Counted from the stretch's first letter, positions 1 to 10,056 are shown. The stretch is 64,000 nucleotides of DNA from Alphaproteobacteria bacterium (GCA_027459605.1 DAIDHR010000001.1:22007-86006), one strand, 5' to 3'. Translations and numbers: made by a program. The notes: generated by a model not told the origin, from the sequence alone.

Positions 1-782
1 ACCTCTTTTTCAATTCTTACACTCGAAATTTAAGTTACTTTGCCAATTCACCCATGGCTTCTTCAGGACTTCCCCAAGGAGATGAGCTGACAATTTTAGA
101 CCCATTTAAAGACAAACTTCCTGAGGAAGTTTTCACCCAAGAATTTAAGATGCCTATTACAAACGGCTCAGGCAAAGACCGGAAAGTTTTGATGGAGGCC
201 GATAAGCTTTTAAAAGAAGCAGGGTGGGTGGTTAAAAATGGAGTGAGAGTGAATCAGAAAACGGGAGAGCCATTTACATTCGAATACTTATTATATGATC
301 CAAGCTATGAGCGGGTTGCCCTTGCTCTTCAAAGAAATCTGGCTCCTTTAGGGATTAAGACAACAATTCGCGTTGTTACACCCTCTCAATACATTGAACA
401 AACAGGAAATTATGACTATGACGTGATCTCGTCTGTTATTCTTGAGTCTGAAACACCCGGAAATGAGCAACGGGAATTTTGGACTTCAAAATATGCAGAT
501 GTTAAAAATGGACGCAATTATTCTGGGATAAAAGATCCTGTAGTTGATCAACTTGTAGATCTTGTCATTGGCTCACAAAACAGGCCTGAATTACAAACCC
601 GTGTCCATGCTCTTGATCGAGTTCTGGAATGGGGTTTCTATGGAATCCCTGGATGGTATAGCAAAAATAGCCGTTTTGCGTACTGGAACAAATTTGGACA
701 GCCGGACAAAAAGCCTAAGGATGGCATAGGATTCAGCTCCTGGTGGGTAGATCCAACCCTTGAGAAGAAGCTGCAAAGGTAA
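1..782 (+). CDS. yejA: Oligopeptide ABC transporter substrate-binding protein YejA, 3' part
   Basis: C-terminal part of a periplasmic family 5 solute-binding protein, the peptide-capturing component of a YejABEF importer. The reading frame is open from the first complete codon (position 3), well before the first ATG at 54, so the gene is cut by the window edge rather than starting at 54. Residues before that ATG (…RNLSYFANS) and after it (ASSGLPQGDEL) match the conserved YejA region around the end of lobe 2. The C-terminal stretch is rich in aromatic residues (WGFYGIPGWY). The permease gene starts 6 bp after the stop, so the four genes form one operon. The signal peptide and N-terminal lobe lie outside the window. 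The family assignment is firm. The substrate (short peptides or microcin C-like compounds) is inferred from characterised Yej systems. Confidence 0.9.
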   Translation, partial: LFFNSYTRNLSYFANSPMASSGLPQGDELTILDPFKDKLPEEVFTQEFKMPITNGSGKDRKVLMEADKLLKEAGWVVKNGVRVNQKTGEPFTFEYLLYDPSYERVALALQRNLAPLGIKTTIRVVTPSQYIEQTGNYDYDVISSVILESETPGNEQREFWTSKYADVKNGRNYSGIKDPVVDQLVDLVIGSQNRPELQTRVHALDRVLEWGFYGIPGWYSKNSRFAYWNKFGQPDKKPKDGIGFSSWWVDPTLEKKLQR

Positions 783-788
783 TTCGTA

Positions 789-1895
789 ATGTTATCTTAT
801 CTCTTAAGGCGGCTCCTCCTCATCATTCCAACCCTTTTTGGTATTATGGTGATTAACTTTATTATTATTCAAGCAGCACCTGGTGGTCCTGTTGAACAAA
901 TGATAGCTAAAATCCGAGGAAGCAACGTAGAAGCGACTGCACGTCTTACGGGGGCTGGGACAGAACTTGGGGCGTCTCTTGAACAGTTTAGTGAATCACA
1001 AATTTATGAGTCTAAATATCGTGGTGCACAAGGACTTGATCCTGAATTTATTGCAAAACTCGAGAAAATGTTTGGATTCGATAAACCGCCTCTTGAGCGG
1101 TTTTTATTGATGATGAAGAACTTTCTCACCTTTAATTTTGGGGACAGTTATTTTAAGGATCGGTCGGTTATTGGTCTTATCATTGAGAAAATGCCTGTTT
1201 CTATTAGCATTGGGCTGTGGACAACCCTATTTACTTATTTGATCTCGATCCCCTTGGGCATCCGGAAAGCCGTTTTAGATGGCTCACCTTTTGATGTGTG
1301 GTCAAGCGCTGTTGTCATTATTGGGTATGCTGTTCCTAGTTTTTTGTTTGCGATCCTCCTCATTGTTCTTTTTGCTGGAGGGAGTTTCTGGTCTATTTTT
1401 CCTTTAAGGGGACTTGTGTCTGATAATTGGCACGAGTTGAGTTTGGGCTGGAAAATTCTTGATTACTTATGGCATATGGTTCTTCCGATTACAGCTTTAG
1501 TAATTAGCGGCTTTGCAAGCCTCACCCTTCTCACCAAAAATTCTTTCTTAGAAGAAATTAATAAACAATATGTTCTGACAGCTCGGGCCAAGGGGCTCAC
1601 GGAAAGGCGTGTTCTTATAGGTCATGTCTTTCGCAATGCTATGCTTCTAATTATCGCAGGGATGCCAGCAGCCCTACTTCATATTTTCTTTGCAGGATCG
1701 CTTTTGATTGAGGTCATTTTTTCATTAGATGGATTAGGTCTTTTGGGCTTTGAATCTGCTGTTGGAAGAGATTACCCCGTTGTTTTTGGAACCTTATATA
1801 TCTTTACTCTCCTTGGGCTTTTGTTACATATTATTGGCGATTTGACTTACACGTTTGTGGACCCCCGTATTGATTTTGAGCGGAGAATGGGGTAA
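789..1895 (+). CDS. yejB: Peptide ABC transporter permease YejB
   Basis: Inner-membrane permease (368 aa) of the Yej peptide importer. The N-terminus ([21 protein letters not shown]) is the typical first membrane helix of the DppB/OppB family. A periplasmic insertion at about residues 30-110 is characteristic of YejB. The EAA-type coupling segment for the ATPase is visible around residues 255-275 ([22 protein letters not shown]). The gene follows yejA by 6 bp, and its stop overlaps the yejE start as TAATG, implying translational coupling. Length and order match the enterobacterial yejABEF operon. No defects were seen. Confidence 0.94.
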   Translation: MLSYLLRRLLLIIPTLFGIMVINFIIIQAAPGGPVEQMIAKIRGSNVEATARLTGAGTELGASLEQFSESQIYESKYRGAQGLDPEFIAKLEKMFGFDKPPLERFLLMMKNFLTFNFGDSYFKDRSVIGLIIEKMPVSISIGLWTTLFTYLISIPLGIRKAVLDGSPFDVWSSAVVIIGYAVPSFLFAILLIVLFAGGSFWSIFPLRGLVSDNWHELSLGWKILDYLWHMVLPITALVISGFASLTLLTKNSFLEEINKQYVLTARAKGLTERRVLIGHVFRNAMLLIIAGMPAALLHIFFAGSLLIEVIFSLDGLGLLGFESAVGRDYPVVFGTLYIFTLLGLLLHIIGDLTYTFVDPRIDFERRMG

Positions 1896-2920
1896 TGGCA
1901 TTTTCCCCTTTAACTGAAAGGCGTCTTGCGCAATTTAAAGCCAATAAGCGAGGTTACATTTCCCTCTGGGTCTTTTTAATTTTGTTTTTTTTGACACTCT
2001 TTGCTGAATTTTTGGCTAATGATAAGCCTTTGCTTATTAAGTTTAATAATCATTATTATTTCCCCATTTTTAAAGAATATCCTGAAACAACCTTTGGAGG
2101 AGAATTTGAAACTGAAGCGAATTATCGAGATTCATTTGTCCGTGGATTGATTGATAAAAAGGGATGGATGATCTGGCCGTTGATTCCTTATAGTTACAAT
2201 ACGGTCAATTATGAATTGCCTGTTCCAGCTCCAGCCCCGCCTTCAGAAGAAAACTGGCTTGGCACGGATGATCAAGGAAGGGATGTTCTGGCACGCTTAA
2301 TTTATGGATTTCGGATCTCTGTTTTATTTGGTTTAACACTAACACTCTTTAGCTCATTACTGGGTGTGACAGCTGGGGCTGTTCAAGGATATTTTGGGGG
2401 CTTGACGGACCTTTTGTTTCAAAGATTCATGGAAATATGGTCAGGGATGCCTGTTTTATATTTATTGATTATCCTGGCAAGCCTTGTCCAGCCTAATTTT
2501 TGGTGGCTTTTAAGTTTAATGCTTCTCTTTAGTTGGATGGCCCTTGTCCCTATTGTTCGAGCAGAATTTTTAAGGGCCAGAAATCTCGATTATGTAAGGG
2601 CAGCAAGGGCGTTAGGGCTTTCAACGCCAAGAATTATCTATCGTCATGTTTTACCCAATGCAATGGTTGCAACCTTGACTTTTATGCCCTTTATTCTTAA
2701 TTCATCCATTACCACTTTAACATCCCTTGACTTCCTGGGCTTTGGGTTACCTCTGGGCTCTCCGTCTCTGGGAGAAATGCTCAATCAAGGAAAAAATAAT
2801 CTTCAAGCACCTTGGCTAGGTATGACGACCTTTGTTGTTCTTGCAGTTATGCTAACCCTTTTAATTTTTATTGGGGAAGCAGTCCGGGATGCTTTTGATC
2901 CTCGAAAGACAAATCTATGA
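1895..2920 (+). CDS. yejE: Peptide ABC transporter permease YejE
   Basis: Second inner-membrane permease (341 aa) of the Yej importer, DppC/OppC family. It has an N-terminal membrane helix (about residues 20-40) and a long periplasmic region. The motif NWLGTDDQGRDVLARLIYG (about 120-138) is the family signature before the transport domain. The EAA loop is at about residues 230-250 (YVRAARALGLSTPRIIYRHV). The start overlaps the yejB stop by one base, and the end overlaps the yejF start as ATGA. Product and role are well supported by the complete operon. Confidence 0.94.
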   Translation: MAFSPLTERRLAQFKANKRGYISLWVFLILFFLTLFAEFLANDKPLLIKFNNHYYFPIFKEYPETTFGGEFETEANYRDSFVRGLIDKKGWMIWPLIPYSYNTVNYELPVPAPAPPSEENWLGTDDQGRDVLARLIYGFRISVLFGLTLTLFSSLLGVTAGAVQGYFGGLTDLLFQRFMEIWSGMPVLYLLIILASLVQPNFWWLLSLMLLFSWMALVPIVRAEFLRARNLDYVRAARALGLSTPRIIYRHVLPNAMVATLTFMPFILNSSITTLTSLDFLGFGLPLGSPSLGEMLNQGKNNLQAPWLGMTTFVVLAVMLTLLIFIGEAVRDAFDPRKTNL

Positions 2921-4524
2921 CAAAATCCCTCTTATCCGTTGAAGATTTGCATGTTTCCTTTCAGACGCGAGAGAAAATTATTGAGGCTGTCAAAGGTGTT
3001 TCCTTCACCTTAAATCCTCATGAAACAGTTGCCCTTGTGGGCGAAAGTGGATCAGGGAAGTCTGTTACAGCCCTTTCAATCTTGCAACTTTTACCTTACC
3101 CAAAAGCTCTTCACCCAACAGGGCATATATATTTCCATTCGCATAACCTCGTTGGTGAAAAAGAGCAGTACTTGCAGAAGATTCGAGGCAACAAGATTGC
3201 CATGATTTTTCAAGAACCCATGACGTCGCTCAATCCTCTCCATAATGTTGAAAAGCAGATTAGCGAGGTGCTTAGAATTCACAAAAAACTTGATGGAAAA
3301 GCAGCGCGCAACCGGTGTATCCAGCTTCTTGAAATGGCAGGCTTTAAGGATGGAGAGTCTCGCCTCCAAGCATACCCGCACCAGCTTTCAGGGGGGCAGC
3401 GACAGCGGGTTATGATTGCTATGGCCCTTGCGTGTGAGCCTGAAATTTTAATTGCGGATGAGCCAACCACAGCATTAGATGTCACTATCCAAGCTCAAAT
3501 TTTAAGCCTTTTGAAAAAGCTTCAAAAACAACTGGGAATGGCCATGTTGCTTATTACTCATGACCTGGGGATTGTGCGTAAAATGGCAGATCGGGTTGTC
3601 GTTATGAAGGATGGCTTGATGGTTGAAGAAGGGGAAATGAAGGCAATATTTAAAAATCCGACGTCCTCTTATACACGGCATCTTATCAACTCCATCCCAA
3701 AGGGGGGAGCTGTTCCAACTACTTCCAAAGAATTGCCGCTTTTAAAGGTAGAGGATCTTAAGGTTTATTTTGATATTCGTGAAGGTTTATTGCGTAGGAA
3801 AGTGAATGAAATTCGAGCTGTTCAAGATGTAAGCTTTACCTTAAAGGAAGGTCATACGCTTGGGATTGTGGGGGAAAGCGGCTCAGGAAAAACAACACTA
3901 GCGCTCGCTGTTTTGCGTCTTGAAAAGAGCTCGGGTAATATTGTGTTTCAAGGGCATGAAATTCAAAATACCTCACGGAAAATAATGCGCCCTTTACGCC
4001 GGGGAATGCAGATCGTTTTCCAAGATCCATACGGATCCTTGAGTCCTCGGATGAGCATTGGCCAAATTATTGCGGAAGGGATCACGATTCATGGGCTTGC
4101 AAAGACCCCACAAGCCAGAGATCTTCAAGTTATTCAAGCTCTTATGGAAGTTGGCCTCGATCCTGAAGTTCGCAATCGGTATCCCCATGAGTTTTCGGGG
4201 GGGCAGCGGCAGCGGATCGCCATTGCGCGGGCCGTTGCTTTAAAGCCCAAGCTGATAGTTCTGGATGAGCCAACTTCCGCTCTCGATCGATCTGTCCAAG
4301 TAGATATTGTGGATTTACTCCGGAACCTTCAATCCTTGCATAAAATTGCTTATCTTTTTATTAGCCACGACCTTTCTGTTGTCAAAGCAATAAGCCATGA
4401 TGTGATTGTGATGCGGCATGGGAAAGTTGTGGAAAGAGGCTCAACTAAGCAAATTTTTTCATCCCCCGCAGAATCTTATACAAAAAAGCTCATTAAAGCT
4501 GCTTTTGATTTGAAGGTTACGTAA
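2917..4524 (+). CDS. yejF: Peptide ABC transporter dual ATP-binding protein YejF
   Basis: Cytoplasmic ATPase (535 aa) with two fused ABC domains that powers YejB/YejE. Walker A motifs GESGSGKS (about residue 42) and GESGSGKT (about 319), signature motifs LSGGQRQR (about 157) and FSGGQRQR (about 426), and Walker B segments [12 protein letters not shown] and [12 protein letters not shown] are all intact, so both sites should hydrolyse ATP. Each half ends with the oligopeptide-transporter extension (…YTRHLI, …YTKKLI). It overlaps yejE by four bases and is the last gene of the operon. The next gene lies on the other strand. Confidence 0.95.
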   Translation: MTKSLLSVEDLHVSFQTREKIIEAVKGVSFTLNPHETVALVGESGSGKSVTALSILQLLPYPKALHPTGHIYFHSHNLVGEKEQYLQKIRGNKIAMIFQEPMTSLNPLHNVEKQISEVLRIHKKLDGKAARNRCIQLLEMAGFKDGESRLQAYPHQLSGGQRQRVMIAMALACEPEILIADEPTTALDVTIQAQILSLLKKLQKQLGMAMLLITHDLGIVRKMADRVVVMKDGLMVEEGEMKAIFKNPTSSYTRHLINSIPKGGAVPTTSKELPLLKVEDLKVYFDIREGLLRRKVNEIRAVQDVSFTLKEGHTLGIVGESGSGKTTLALAVLRLEKSSGNIVFQGHEIQNTSRKIMRPLRRGMQIVFQDPYGSLSPRMSIGQIIAEGITIHGLAKTPQARDLQVIQALMEVGLDPEVRNRYPHEFSGGQRQRIAIARAVALKPKLIVLDEPTSALDRSVQVDIVDLLRNLQSLHKIAYLFISHDLSVVKAISHDVIVMRHGKVVERGSTKQIFSSPAESYTKKLIKAAFDLKVT

Positions 4525-4565
4525 ATCCTTTAACCAAGGAAAATCAGCGGTTTATTATTTTAAAA

Positions 4566-4928
4566 TTAATAACCCGGATAAGGAGAAGGCTGTGGTACCC
4601 CCTGTTGCATCTCCGTCCACGCTTCCCAAGTATAACCACTGGGACCATAAGGTGTACCGTAAGTCCATGGGACTGCTGGGTACGGGTACACGTTCGGCGG
4701 CGGCGGAGCCGAAGAACATGTACAGGCAGTGCCACTTGCACAATTCCCGTCATATGTTAATTTAGCGAAATTAGATTGACACTTAGCTTCGCCCCATCGT
4801 TGACATGCTGCTTCATCCGTGCTCCAACAAAGGCCGCTGCCAAGGGGTTCAGAATTCGCTTCAACTCGAGTTCCCCCAGCGACCATGCCTAAACACAGTA
4901 TGAGTGATCGGAGTATTTTTTTATCCAT
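4566..4928 (-). CDS. Small secreted cysteine-rich protein with proline/tyrosine tail
   Basis: I recognise no family. The protein is 120 aa from the ATG at 4928, which has an AAAGGA ribosome site about 6 nt upstream. An in-frame ATG at 4955 lacks one. Residues 1-25 form a signal peptide (MDKKILRSLILCLGMVAGG). The mature part has six cysteines in about 45 residues, followed by a Pro/Tyr/Gly tail ending PQPSPYPGY. The segment LCW-x6-ACQ-x2-G resembles one in the secreted protein at 52258-52533, which suggests but does not prove a small family. It converges with yejF. Export and disulfide bonding are inferred. Confidence 0.7.
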   Translation of the reverse strand: MDKKILRSLILCLGMVAGGTRVEANSEPLGSGLCWSTDEAACQRWGEAKCQSNFAKLTYDGNCASGTACTCSSAPPPPNVYPYPAVPWTYGTPYGPSGYTWEAWTEMQQGVPQPSPYPGY

Positions 4929-5079
4929 GATTGTTGTCCTTTCGGTTAAGCACATTTTCGATCAAGGAAAGCTTATGAGGATCTTTGAAAAGCCTTCTCT
5001 CATGTTTTGCAGAATAACATACCAGAGTTAAGATTTAGTTATGGCTGCAACTTTTTGTGACTATCGTTTTTCTTCCTTA

Positions 5080-6429
5080 TTATTCAAGACCAAGGGATTC
5101 TGGGGTGGGAAGGCCTACTATTGTATAGAACTGGCCCGGATTAAATATGACCATTTGTTGGAAAAGGTTTTGGAGTTCTAAGAGCATTTGCTGTTGGTCG
5201 GGGGTCGTTTCTTCTTGAAAATACAGTTGGGTAGGCTGCTCCATAGGCGCCATTTCTTCACCATAGAGAGTTTCTTCAGGAGTGTAAGGTTCTTCATTGT
5301 AATAAGGTTCCTCATAAATTGTTTCTCCGTAAGAGGGGCCTTCTGCGTAAGGTTCAATTGGATAAGGCTCTACGTAATAGGGGGCAGGATAATAAATTGG
5401 AGCATATTCATAATATGGATAAATAAAAATAAAGTTGCTGATGATGTTTTCTGGAGGAAAATGTCTTCTATGGTCTCTATGTATCCATGGTTTCCAAAAA
5501 AAATCCTTGCTGAACTTGACGTTAGGCTCAGGAGCTATAAAGGTTTTTCCTCCTGTCAAAGCTGAAAGAGGGAGTTGAGGAGCTGATACGACAGGTGCAC
5601 CTACTTGTGGTAAGGGTTGAGTGGAAGCTGGCGTTTCGGGAAATGTAGGCGGTAGAATAGTTTGTTTCCCTTGACTTGGTTGACCTCCTCCAGGAAAACC
5701 GGGTAGAGCAGGGGAAGCTGGTATAGATGGTGCCCGAGAGGGCTTTTCAGGCGGTGGGATATTCGTTGCACTTTCAGGAGGAGTTCCCTTACCAGGAATT
5801 GCTTGAGAAATTCCAGGAGAGGAGGGAGGGAGCCCTTCGGCTGGGACTTCTTTGCCAACTCCTTGGCGAGCTTGGGGCGGTATCCCTAAAGTTGGAGTTC
5901 CCTCTGGTTTAGCAGGTATAACTTCTTTACCTAACGGGGAGAGAAAAGGCGTTAGGTGAGGACTTACGGGCCATGTGGCGGTAGGCTTTTCAGGGGTTGT
6001 TTGGGGCATTATTTGAGGAGTAAACCCATGGGGTTGTATAAATTCATGTGGAATTTCAATAACTTTTGGAGGCATTACTTCTCTCGGAGGAGGAGGTATT
6101 TCTTCAGCACGAGGTCTTTCAAAGGTTTGTGGTAGCGAAGGTGAGCTATATGTACGTGGAACTTCTATGACATGGGGAGGACTCACTAAGGGGCGAGGCG
6201 CTTGGGACTCTGCAGGGGTTTGAGGTATCTCTTGGCCTTGCTGAATAAATGGAGCAGGCGCCCCTCCTAGAAAAGGAGATTTTTCCATCATTGGAGTTCC
6301 CACATGGGGAGCCATGGGCGCCTCAAAGCGCCCTCCTTCAAAACCTCTCATCATAAAAGCGTCAGACATAGCGGGGTAAAAGAGGGCTATCATACTTACG
6401 CTAAGTATTAGAAAGTTTGATTTTTTCAT
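5080..6429 (-). CDS. Secreted proline-rich protein, unknown function
   Basis: A 449-aa protein with a clear signal peptide (residues 1-24, ending MSDA) and a strong ribosome site (GGAGGG, 7 nt before the ATG). Residues 30-300 are low-complexity and Pro/Glu/Gly-rich, with recurring PP, PPEK and TPA motifs. Residues about 335-400 switch to a Tyr/Glu/Pro-rich stretch (YPYYEYAPIYY), and the C-terminus is Gln-rich and then more ordered. No catalytic domain is visible. The composition suggests an extended cell-surface or envelope protein. It runs opposite to trkA, with 271 bp between the starts. Confidence 0.72.
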   Translation of the reverse strand: MKKSNFLILSVSMIALFYPAMSDAFMMRGFEGGRFEAPMAPHVGTPMMEKSPFLGGAPAPFIQQGQEIPQTPAESQAPRPLVSPPHVIEVPRTYSSPSLPQTFERPRAEEIPPPPREVMPPKVIEIPHEFIQPHGFTPQIMPQTTPEKPTATWPVSPHLTPFLSPLGKEVIPAKPEGTPTLGIPPQARQGVGKEVPAEGLPPSSPGISQAIPGKGTPPESATNIPPPEKPSRAPSIPASPALPGFPGGGQPSQGKQTILPPTFPETPASTQPLPQVGAPVVSAPQLPLSALTGGKTFIAPEPNVKFSKDFFWKPWIHRDHRRHFPPENIISNFIFIYPYYEYAPIYYPAPYYVEPYPIEPYAEGPSYGETIYEEPYYNEEPYTPEETLYGEEMAPMEQPTQLYFQEETTPDQQQMLLELQNLFQQMVIFNPGQFYTIVGLPTPESLGLE

Positions 6430-6580
6430 CGTATCCCTCCATACCCTGTAAAGAGACTTCGAGATATATATCTAATATAATATTATAATAAATATATTAA
6501 ATATTACTTAAGTTCACAAAATGAAAGGAGAGACTATTTATAGGACTTCTCTCATCGATCGAGGCAGTGTTGCACTATAG

Positions 6581-6612
6581 ATAACCTTCATATCATGAGG
6601 GTTATTTTTATA
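6581..6612 (+). terminator. Hairpin followed by T-run upstream of trkA
   Basis: An 11-bp stem (ATAACCTTCAT paired with ATGAGGGTTAT, one G-T pair) with a 3-base loop is followed by TTTTTA. It has the form of an intrinsic terminator reading rightward but lies in the divergent space between the proline-rich gene and trkA, with no rightward gene in front of it. It could be a leader attenuator of trkA or the end of an unannotated small transcript. Confidence 0.5.
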
Positions 6613-6700
6613 CCCTCTCCCTAAGAGCTTCATAAGCTGATACACTTTGTAAATGATAGATAAAAGACACGCCTAATATGTCTGACAAAAAGAGGATCTC

Positions 6701-8077
6701 GTGAAAGTTGTTGTTTGCGGCGCAGGGCAGGTTGGATTTAGCATTGCTCGCTATCTTTCAACCCATGATAACGATGTGACTGTCATCGATCAGTCAGAAG
6801 AACTGATTAATCATATTTCAGGAACATTGGATGTCAGAGGAATGGTTGGATTTGCCTCCCATCCCGATCTTTTATCTCGGGCCGGGCTTCATGAGTCAGA
6901 CATGATCATTGCTGTCACACAAGCTGATGAGGTCAATATGGTTGCCTGCCAGATTGCCCACTCGCTTTTTAATGTGCCCCTTAAGATCGCTCGCGTTCGA
7001 AGCAAAAGTTACCTAAATCCTGAATGGGCAGCCCTCTATAAACCAGATAATATGCCCATTGACCTTATCATTTCACCTGAGCTTGAAGTTGCGCGTGCTA
7101 TTGGTCGCGGACTTGAATTTCCTGGAACCTTTGAAGTCATTCCATTTGCTGATAAAATTATTCAATTGGTTGGAATTCGTTGCAAACCTAAGGCCCCGAT
7201 CTTAAATACTCCTCTCCGCCATATTGAGGGTTTGTTTCCCGAACTTGATTTAAGTGTTTTGTTTATTGTGAGGAACGACGCCGGTTTTGTTCCCCTTCCC
7301 AGTGATCAACTGCAGGAAGGGGATGAGGTTTACTTCCTCATTCCTCAGGAGAAACTTGGGGTTGCCATCGAAGCCTTTGGGTTTAGCGAATTAAAATCTC
7401 AGCGTCTTTTGATTTTAGGAGGGGGGAATGTCGGATTTTGTCTTGGGGAAGAAGTTGAGTCTCGTCATCCAGAAATCTCCCTGACGCTTATTGAACCTGA
7501 TAAGGACAGGGCAACCTATGTGGCAAACCAACTTACCCGCGCTATTGTTCTTCGAGGAGATGCTCTAGATCGAGAAATCTTGCGAGAAGCGAACGCAAAG
7601 ATTACGAATAAAGTCGTAGCCGTTACTTCCGATGATAAGGTTAATGTTCTAGCCTCCGTTTTAGCAAAGCGTATGGGGGTTGAACAGGCGATGGCTCTTA
7701 TTAATAGCTCTTCATATTCAAGCCTTGTGAATTCCTTAGGCATTGATTCAGTCATCAGCCCTAAAGCCCTAACAGTCTCGAAAATACTCCAGTATGTCCG
7801 AAGAGGACGCATTCGAACTGTTCATTCCTTAAGGGATGGATTTGGGGAAGTTATCGAGGCCGAGGCCGTGGGAACTTCAAGTGTCTTAGGTATGACAGTT
7901 GGCGAGATTAATATGCCCCGCAGTTTAATCATTGGTGCTGTTGTCCGTGAAGGCCAATCCTTAATACCTCGAGAAGACTTGGTTATTAAAGTCCATGACC
8001 GGGTGATTATGATGGTCACAAGTCCGGCTGTGAAAAGGTTTGAAAAATTATTTTCCGTGAGGCTAGAATATTTTTAA
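6701..8077 (+). CDS. trkA: Trk potassium uptake regulatory protein TrkA
   Basis: Peripheral membrane subunit of Trk potassium uptake, which gates the TrkH/TrkG channel in response to NAD(H)/ATP. At 458 aa it has the standard duplicated layout. An N-terminal RCK/Rossmann domain (CGAGQVGFSIARYL, about residues 6-19) is followed by TrkA_C. A second Rossmann domain (LILGGGNVGFCLG, about 236-248) is followed by a second TrkA_C ending at residue 458. The start is GTG at 6701, preceded by GAGG. This places the glycine motif at the very N-terminus, as in other TrkA proteins. No trkH is in the window. Confidence 0.93.
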   Translation: MKVVVCGAGQVGFSIARYLSTHDNDVTVIDQSEELINHISGTLDVRGMVGFASHPDLLSRAGLHESDMIIAVTQADEVNMVACQIAHSLFNVPLKIARVRSKSYLNPEWAALYKPDNMPIDLIISPELEVARAIGRGLEFPGTFEVIPFADKIIQLVGIRCKPKAPILNTPLRHIEGLFPELDLSVLFIVRNDAGFVPLPSDQLQEGDEVYFLIPQEKLGVAIEAFGFSELKSQRLLILGGGNVGFCLGEEVESRHPEISLTLIEPDKDRATYVANQLTRAIVLRGDALDREILREANAKITNKVVAVTSDDKVNVLASVLAKRMGVEQAMALINSSSYSSLVNSLGIDSVISPKALTVSKILQYVRRGRIRTVHSLRDGFGEVIEAEAVGTSSVLGMTVGEINMPRSLIIGAVVREGQSLIPREDLVIKVHDRVIMMVTSPAVKRFEKLFSVRLEYF

Positions 8078-8189
8078 GATTTAACAAATTTTTAAGATCA
8101 TTTTTACTCAAGAAATTGATTTAGGACCTTGAATTTTAATCTCAGGAGTATTATGTATAATTTACCACACTAATTGTAAGGAGTATATT

Positions 8190-8663
8190 ATGATTGATTT
8201 AACAAAAATTATTACATTGGCTTTTCTAACAAGTGCATTAACTTTTGGAACTGCTTTTGCAGGCGGAGGAAATGGCGGATCTGATGATGAGGAAACAGGT
8301 TCTCCGCATATCACTATCCAGATACAATCTGATGAGGAGCAAACTCAAGACCAAAACCAAGCTAAGAAGTTAGCACAGGATTTGTCCAATCTTTTCAATG
8401 CTTATGCTAGCACTCCCAATAACAATAACATAACTCCCAAAGAGAATCAGGATAAGGCGCTAGAGCCCTTTAAGGATCTAATCCGTGACTTTACAAGTTT
8501 AAATTCTGACCTTTCTGAAAAATACAATAAGCACCTGAGACACGAAGCTGAGCGTCAAAAAAATAAAGAGCTTTACGGGCCTAACTACTATCTAAAAGAT
8601 AGAGAAATAGAAAAATTAATTAAAAAAGGTATACTTAAGCGCAAGCAAGAGAAAAAAGCCTAA
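8190..8663 (+). CDS. Small secreted protein, paralogue of the 8860-10056 product
   Basis: A 157-aa protein of no recognised family. Residues 1-25 form a signal peptide ending TAFA, followed by GGGNG and an acidic Asp/Glu patch. The rest is charged, mostly helical-looking and Lys-rich at the end (KRKQEKKA). The signal peptide and the GGGNG-acidic start are nearly the same as in the next gene, so the two arose by duplication of the N-terminal part. A ribosome site (AAGGAG) precedes the ATG. A strong terminator follows, so it is probably transcribed on its own. Confidence 0.72.
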   Translation: MIDLTKIITLAFLTSALTFGTAFAGGGNGGSDDEETGSPHITIQIQSDEEQTQDQNQAKKLAQDLSNLFNAYASTPNNNNITPKENQDKALEPFKDLIRDFTSLNSDLSEKYNKHLRHEAERQKNKELYGPNYYLKDREIEKLIKKGILKRKQEKKA

Positions 8664-8723
8664 GCTTTTTTGTAAATCATTTGAAAAGGAGGAACTCAGT
8701 AATCCTCTTTTTATCTTTCCAAC

Positions 8724-8754
8724 AATCCCGGCTAAAAGCCGGGATTTTAATTTT
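8724..8754 (+). terminator. Intrinsic terminator
   Basis: A perfect 10-bp stem (AATCCCGGCT / AGCCGGGATT) with an AAA loop, followed by a T-rich tail. It ends the transcript of the 8190-8663 gene before its paralogue starts. Confidence 0.88.
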
Positions 8755-8859
8755 GGGATATTTTTAAATATATTTTTTCAACATGTTTCATTAAAGGGTT
8801 GAATTTTATATGTCTATTTTATTAAAATAAAGAAACTTTAAATGGTGAGGAGGAAAATT

Positions 8860-10056
8860 ATGATTTATTTAAAAAATATAACGGCCTTGGCTCTTCTAAC
8901 AACGGTGTTAACTCTTGGAACTGCTTTTGCGGGTGGAGGGAATGGGTCTGGATCAGAATCTGATGACGCGGAAGAAACAGGGGGTCACACTCCTCTCGTG
9001 AAACAGCAACCTCCCGAAGACCAAAAGAGCTCTACTTCTGCCAAAAGTATTTTTGATTCAAGTAATAATAATAATCTAGAAGACGGCAATAATAATAATC
9101 TAGAAAATGTCAAAAAATCTTCGCGACTAAAAGACACTGAATCGATAGAAGATGTCACTTTCATCCACCCACAAAAAAATGAAACAGACGAAGAAGATAA
9201 AGAATTTCCTTTGTTAAAAGATCCGGAGTCAACAGAAAAGGCTATATCTCCTAATCCTTCACAACATGAGGTTGATGATTCAGGAGACTTAAAAACTTCT
9301 CCCGTACAAGAACCTATAGACGACGAAAAGGAAAACTCTCCTTCAGCGCCTTCACCTTCGGTGGAACAAACCACCCAAGCTCCTCCACCAAAGCAAATCC
9401 AGCCCGTTGTGCAACAACCCAAGAAATCTCCTGCGCCAACACAAACTCAGCCTGTGGTGCAGCAAACCACACAAGCTCCTCCACCAAAGCAAACCCAACC
9501 CGTGGTGCAACAGCCCAAGAAATCTCCTGCACCCATACAAACTCAACCTGTAGTACAGCAAACCACACAAGCTCCTCCACCAAAGCAAACTCAACCCGTG
9601 GTTCAACAACCCAAAAAACCACCTGCACCCATACAAACTCAACCTTCGGTGCAGCAAACCACACAAGCTCCTCCACCAAAGCAAACCCAACCCGTGGTTC
9701 AACAACCCAAGAAATCTCCTGCGCCAACACAAACTCAGCCTGCGGTGCAGCAAACCACACAAGCTCCTCCACCAAAGCAAACAGGAAACCCAAAATCTGT
9801 CACTCCCCTTGCGGTCAAATCCAGTTCAAACGCAACTCGTGAAGAAGAAAGCAGCAGTAGCGAAGAAGAAAATCTCTCCACTGAGCAAAAGATAGGAAGA
9901 GAGCTTGGGAGAACTGTTGTTCAAGGAGAGCAGCTTGGAAAACGCGTTGAGAAAAAAGTAAGGAAAGGCTACAAGGCGTTTGAAAAAGAGCTGAAGAAGG
10001 CTAAAAAAAACAAGAAGAAAAAGAAAGAGAAAAAGGAAAAGGAGGAGAAAGAATAG
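8860..10056 (+). CDS. Secreted protein with Pro/Gln-rich tandem repeats and lysine-rich tail
   Basis: 398 aa from the ATG at 8860, which follows a GAGGAGG ribosome site. The in-frame ATG at 8842 precedes that site and is less likely. The signal peptide ends TAFA, then GGGNGSGSES and an acidic, Ser/Asn-rich segment. About residues 170-308 are four copies of a 32-residue unit (starting QTTQAPPPKQ, containing QPKKSPAP) plus a partial fifth. A Ser/Glu patch and a strongly Lys-rich C-terminus (KKNKKKKKEKKEK) follow. It looks like an extended surface or secreted protein. The polyproline units could bind SH3-like or EVH1-like host domains, which is speculation. Function unknown. Confidence 0.75.
   Translation: MIYLKNITALALLTTVLTLGTAFAGGGNGSGSESDDAEETGGHTPLVKQQPPEDQKSSTSAKSIFDSSNNNNLEDGNNNNLENVKKSSRLKDTESIEDVTFIHPQKNETDEEDKEFPLLKDPESTEKAISPNPSQHEVDDSGDLKTSPVQEPIDDEKENSPSAPSPSVEQTTQAPPPKQIQPVVQQPKKSPAPTQTQPVVQQTTQAPPPKQTQPVVQQPKKSPAPIQTQPVVQQTTQAPPPKQTQPVVQQPKKPPAPIQTQPSVQQTTQAPPPKQTQPVVQQPKKSPAPTQTQPAVQQTTQAPPPKQTGNPKSVTPLAVKSSSNATREEESSSSEEENLSTEQKIGRELGRTVVQGEQLGKRVEKKVRKGYKAFEKELKKAKKNKKKKKEKKEKEEKE
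9367..9783 (+). repeat. Four and a third tandem copies of a 96-bp unit
   Basis: In-frame minisatellite inside the 8860-10056 gene. Units of 96 bp begin at 9367, 9463, 9559 and 9655, with a partial fifth at 9751. Each encodes 32 residues with a PPPK and a PKK[SP]PAP core. Units differ by a few substitutions, so the array is not brand new, but copy-number change would keep the frame. Confidence 0.9.

Noticed and set aside
6581..6612. Terminator of the minus-strand proline-rich gene
   Set aside because: The T-run is on the wrong side for leftward transcription, and the hairpin lies upstream of that gene's start, not past its stop.
9314..9793. Long minus-strand frames opposite the Pro/Gln repeat array, with repeats of their own
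   Set aside because: They are antisense images of the 96-bp units of the real plus-strand gene and lack starts with ribosome sites.
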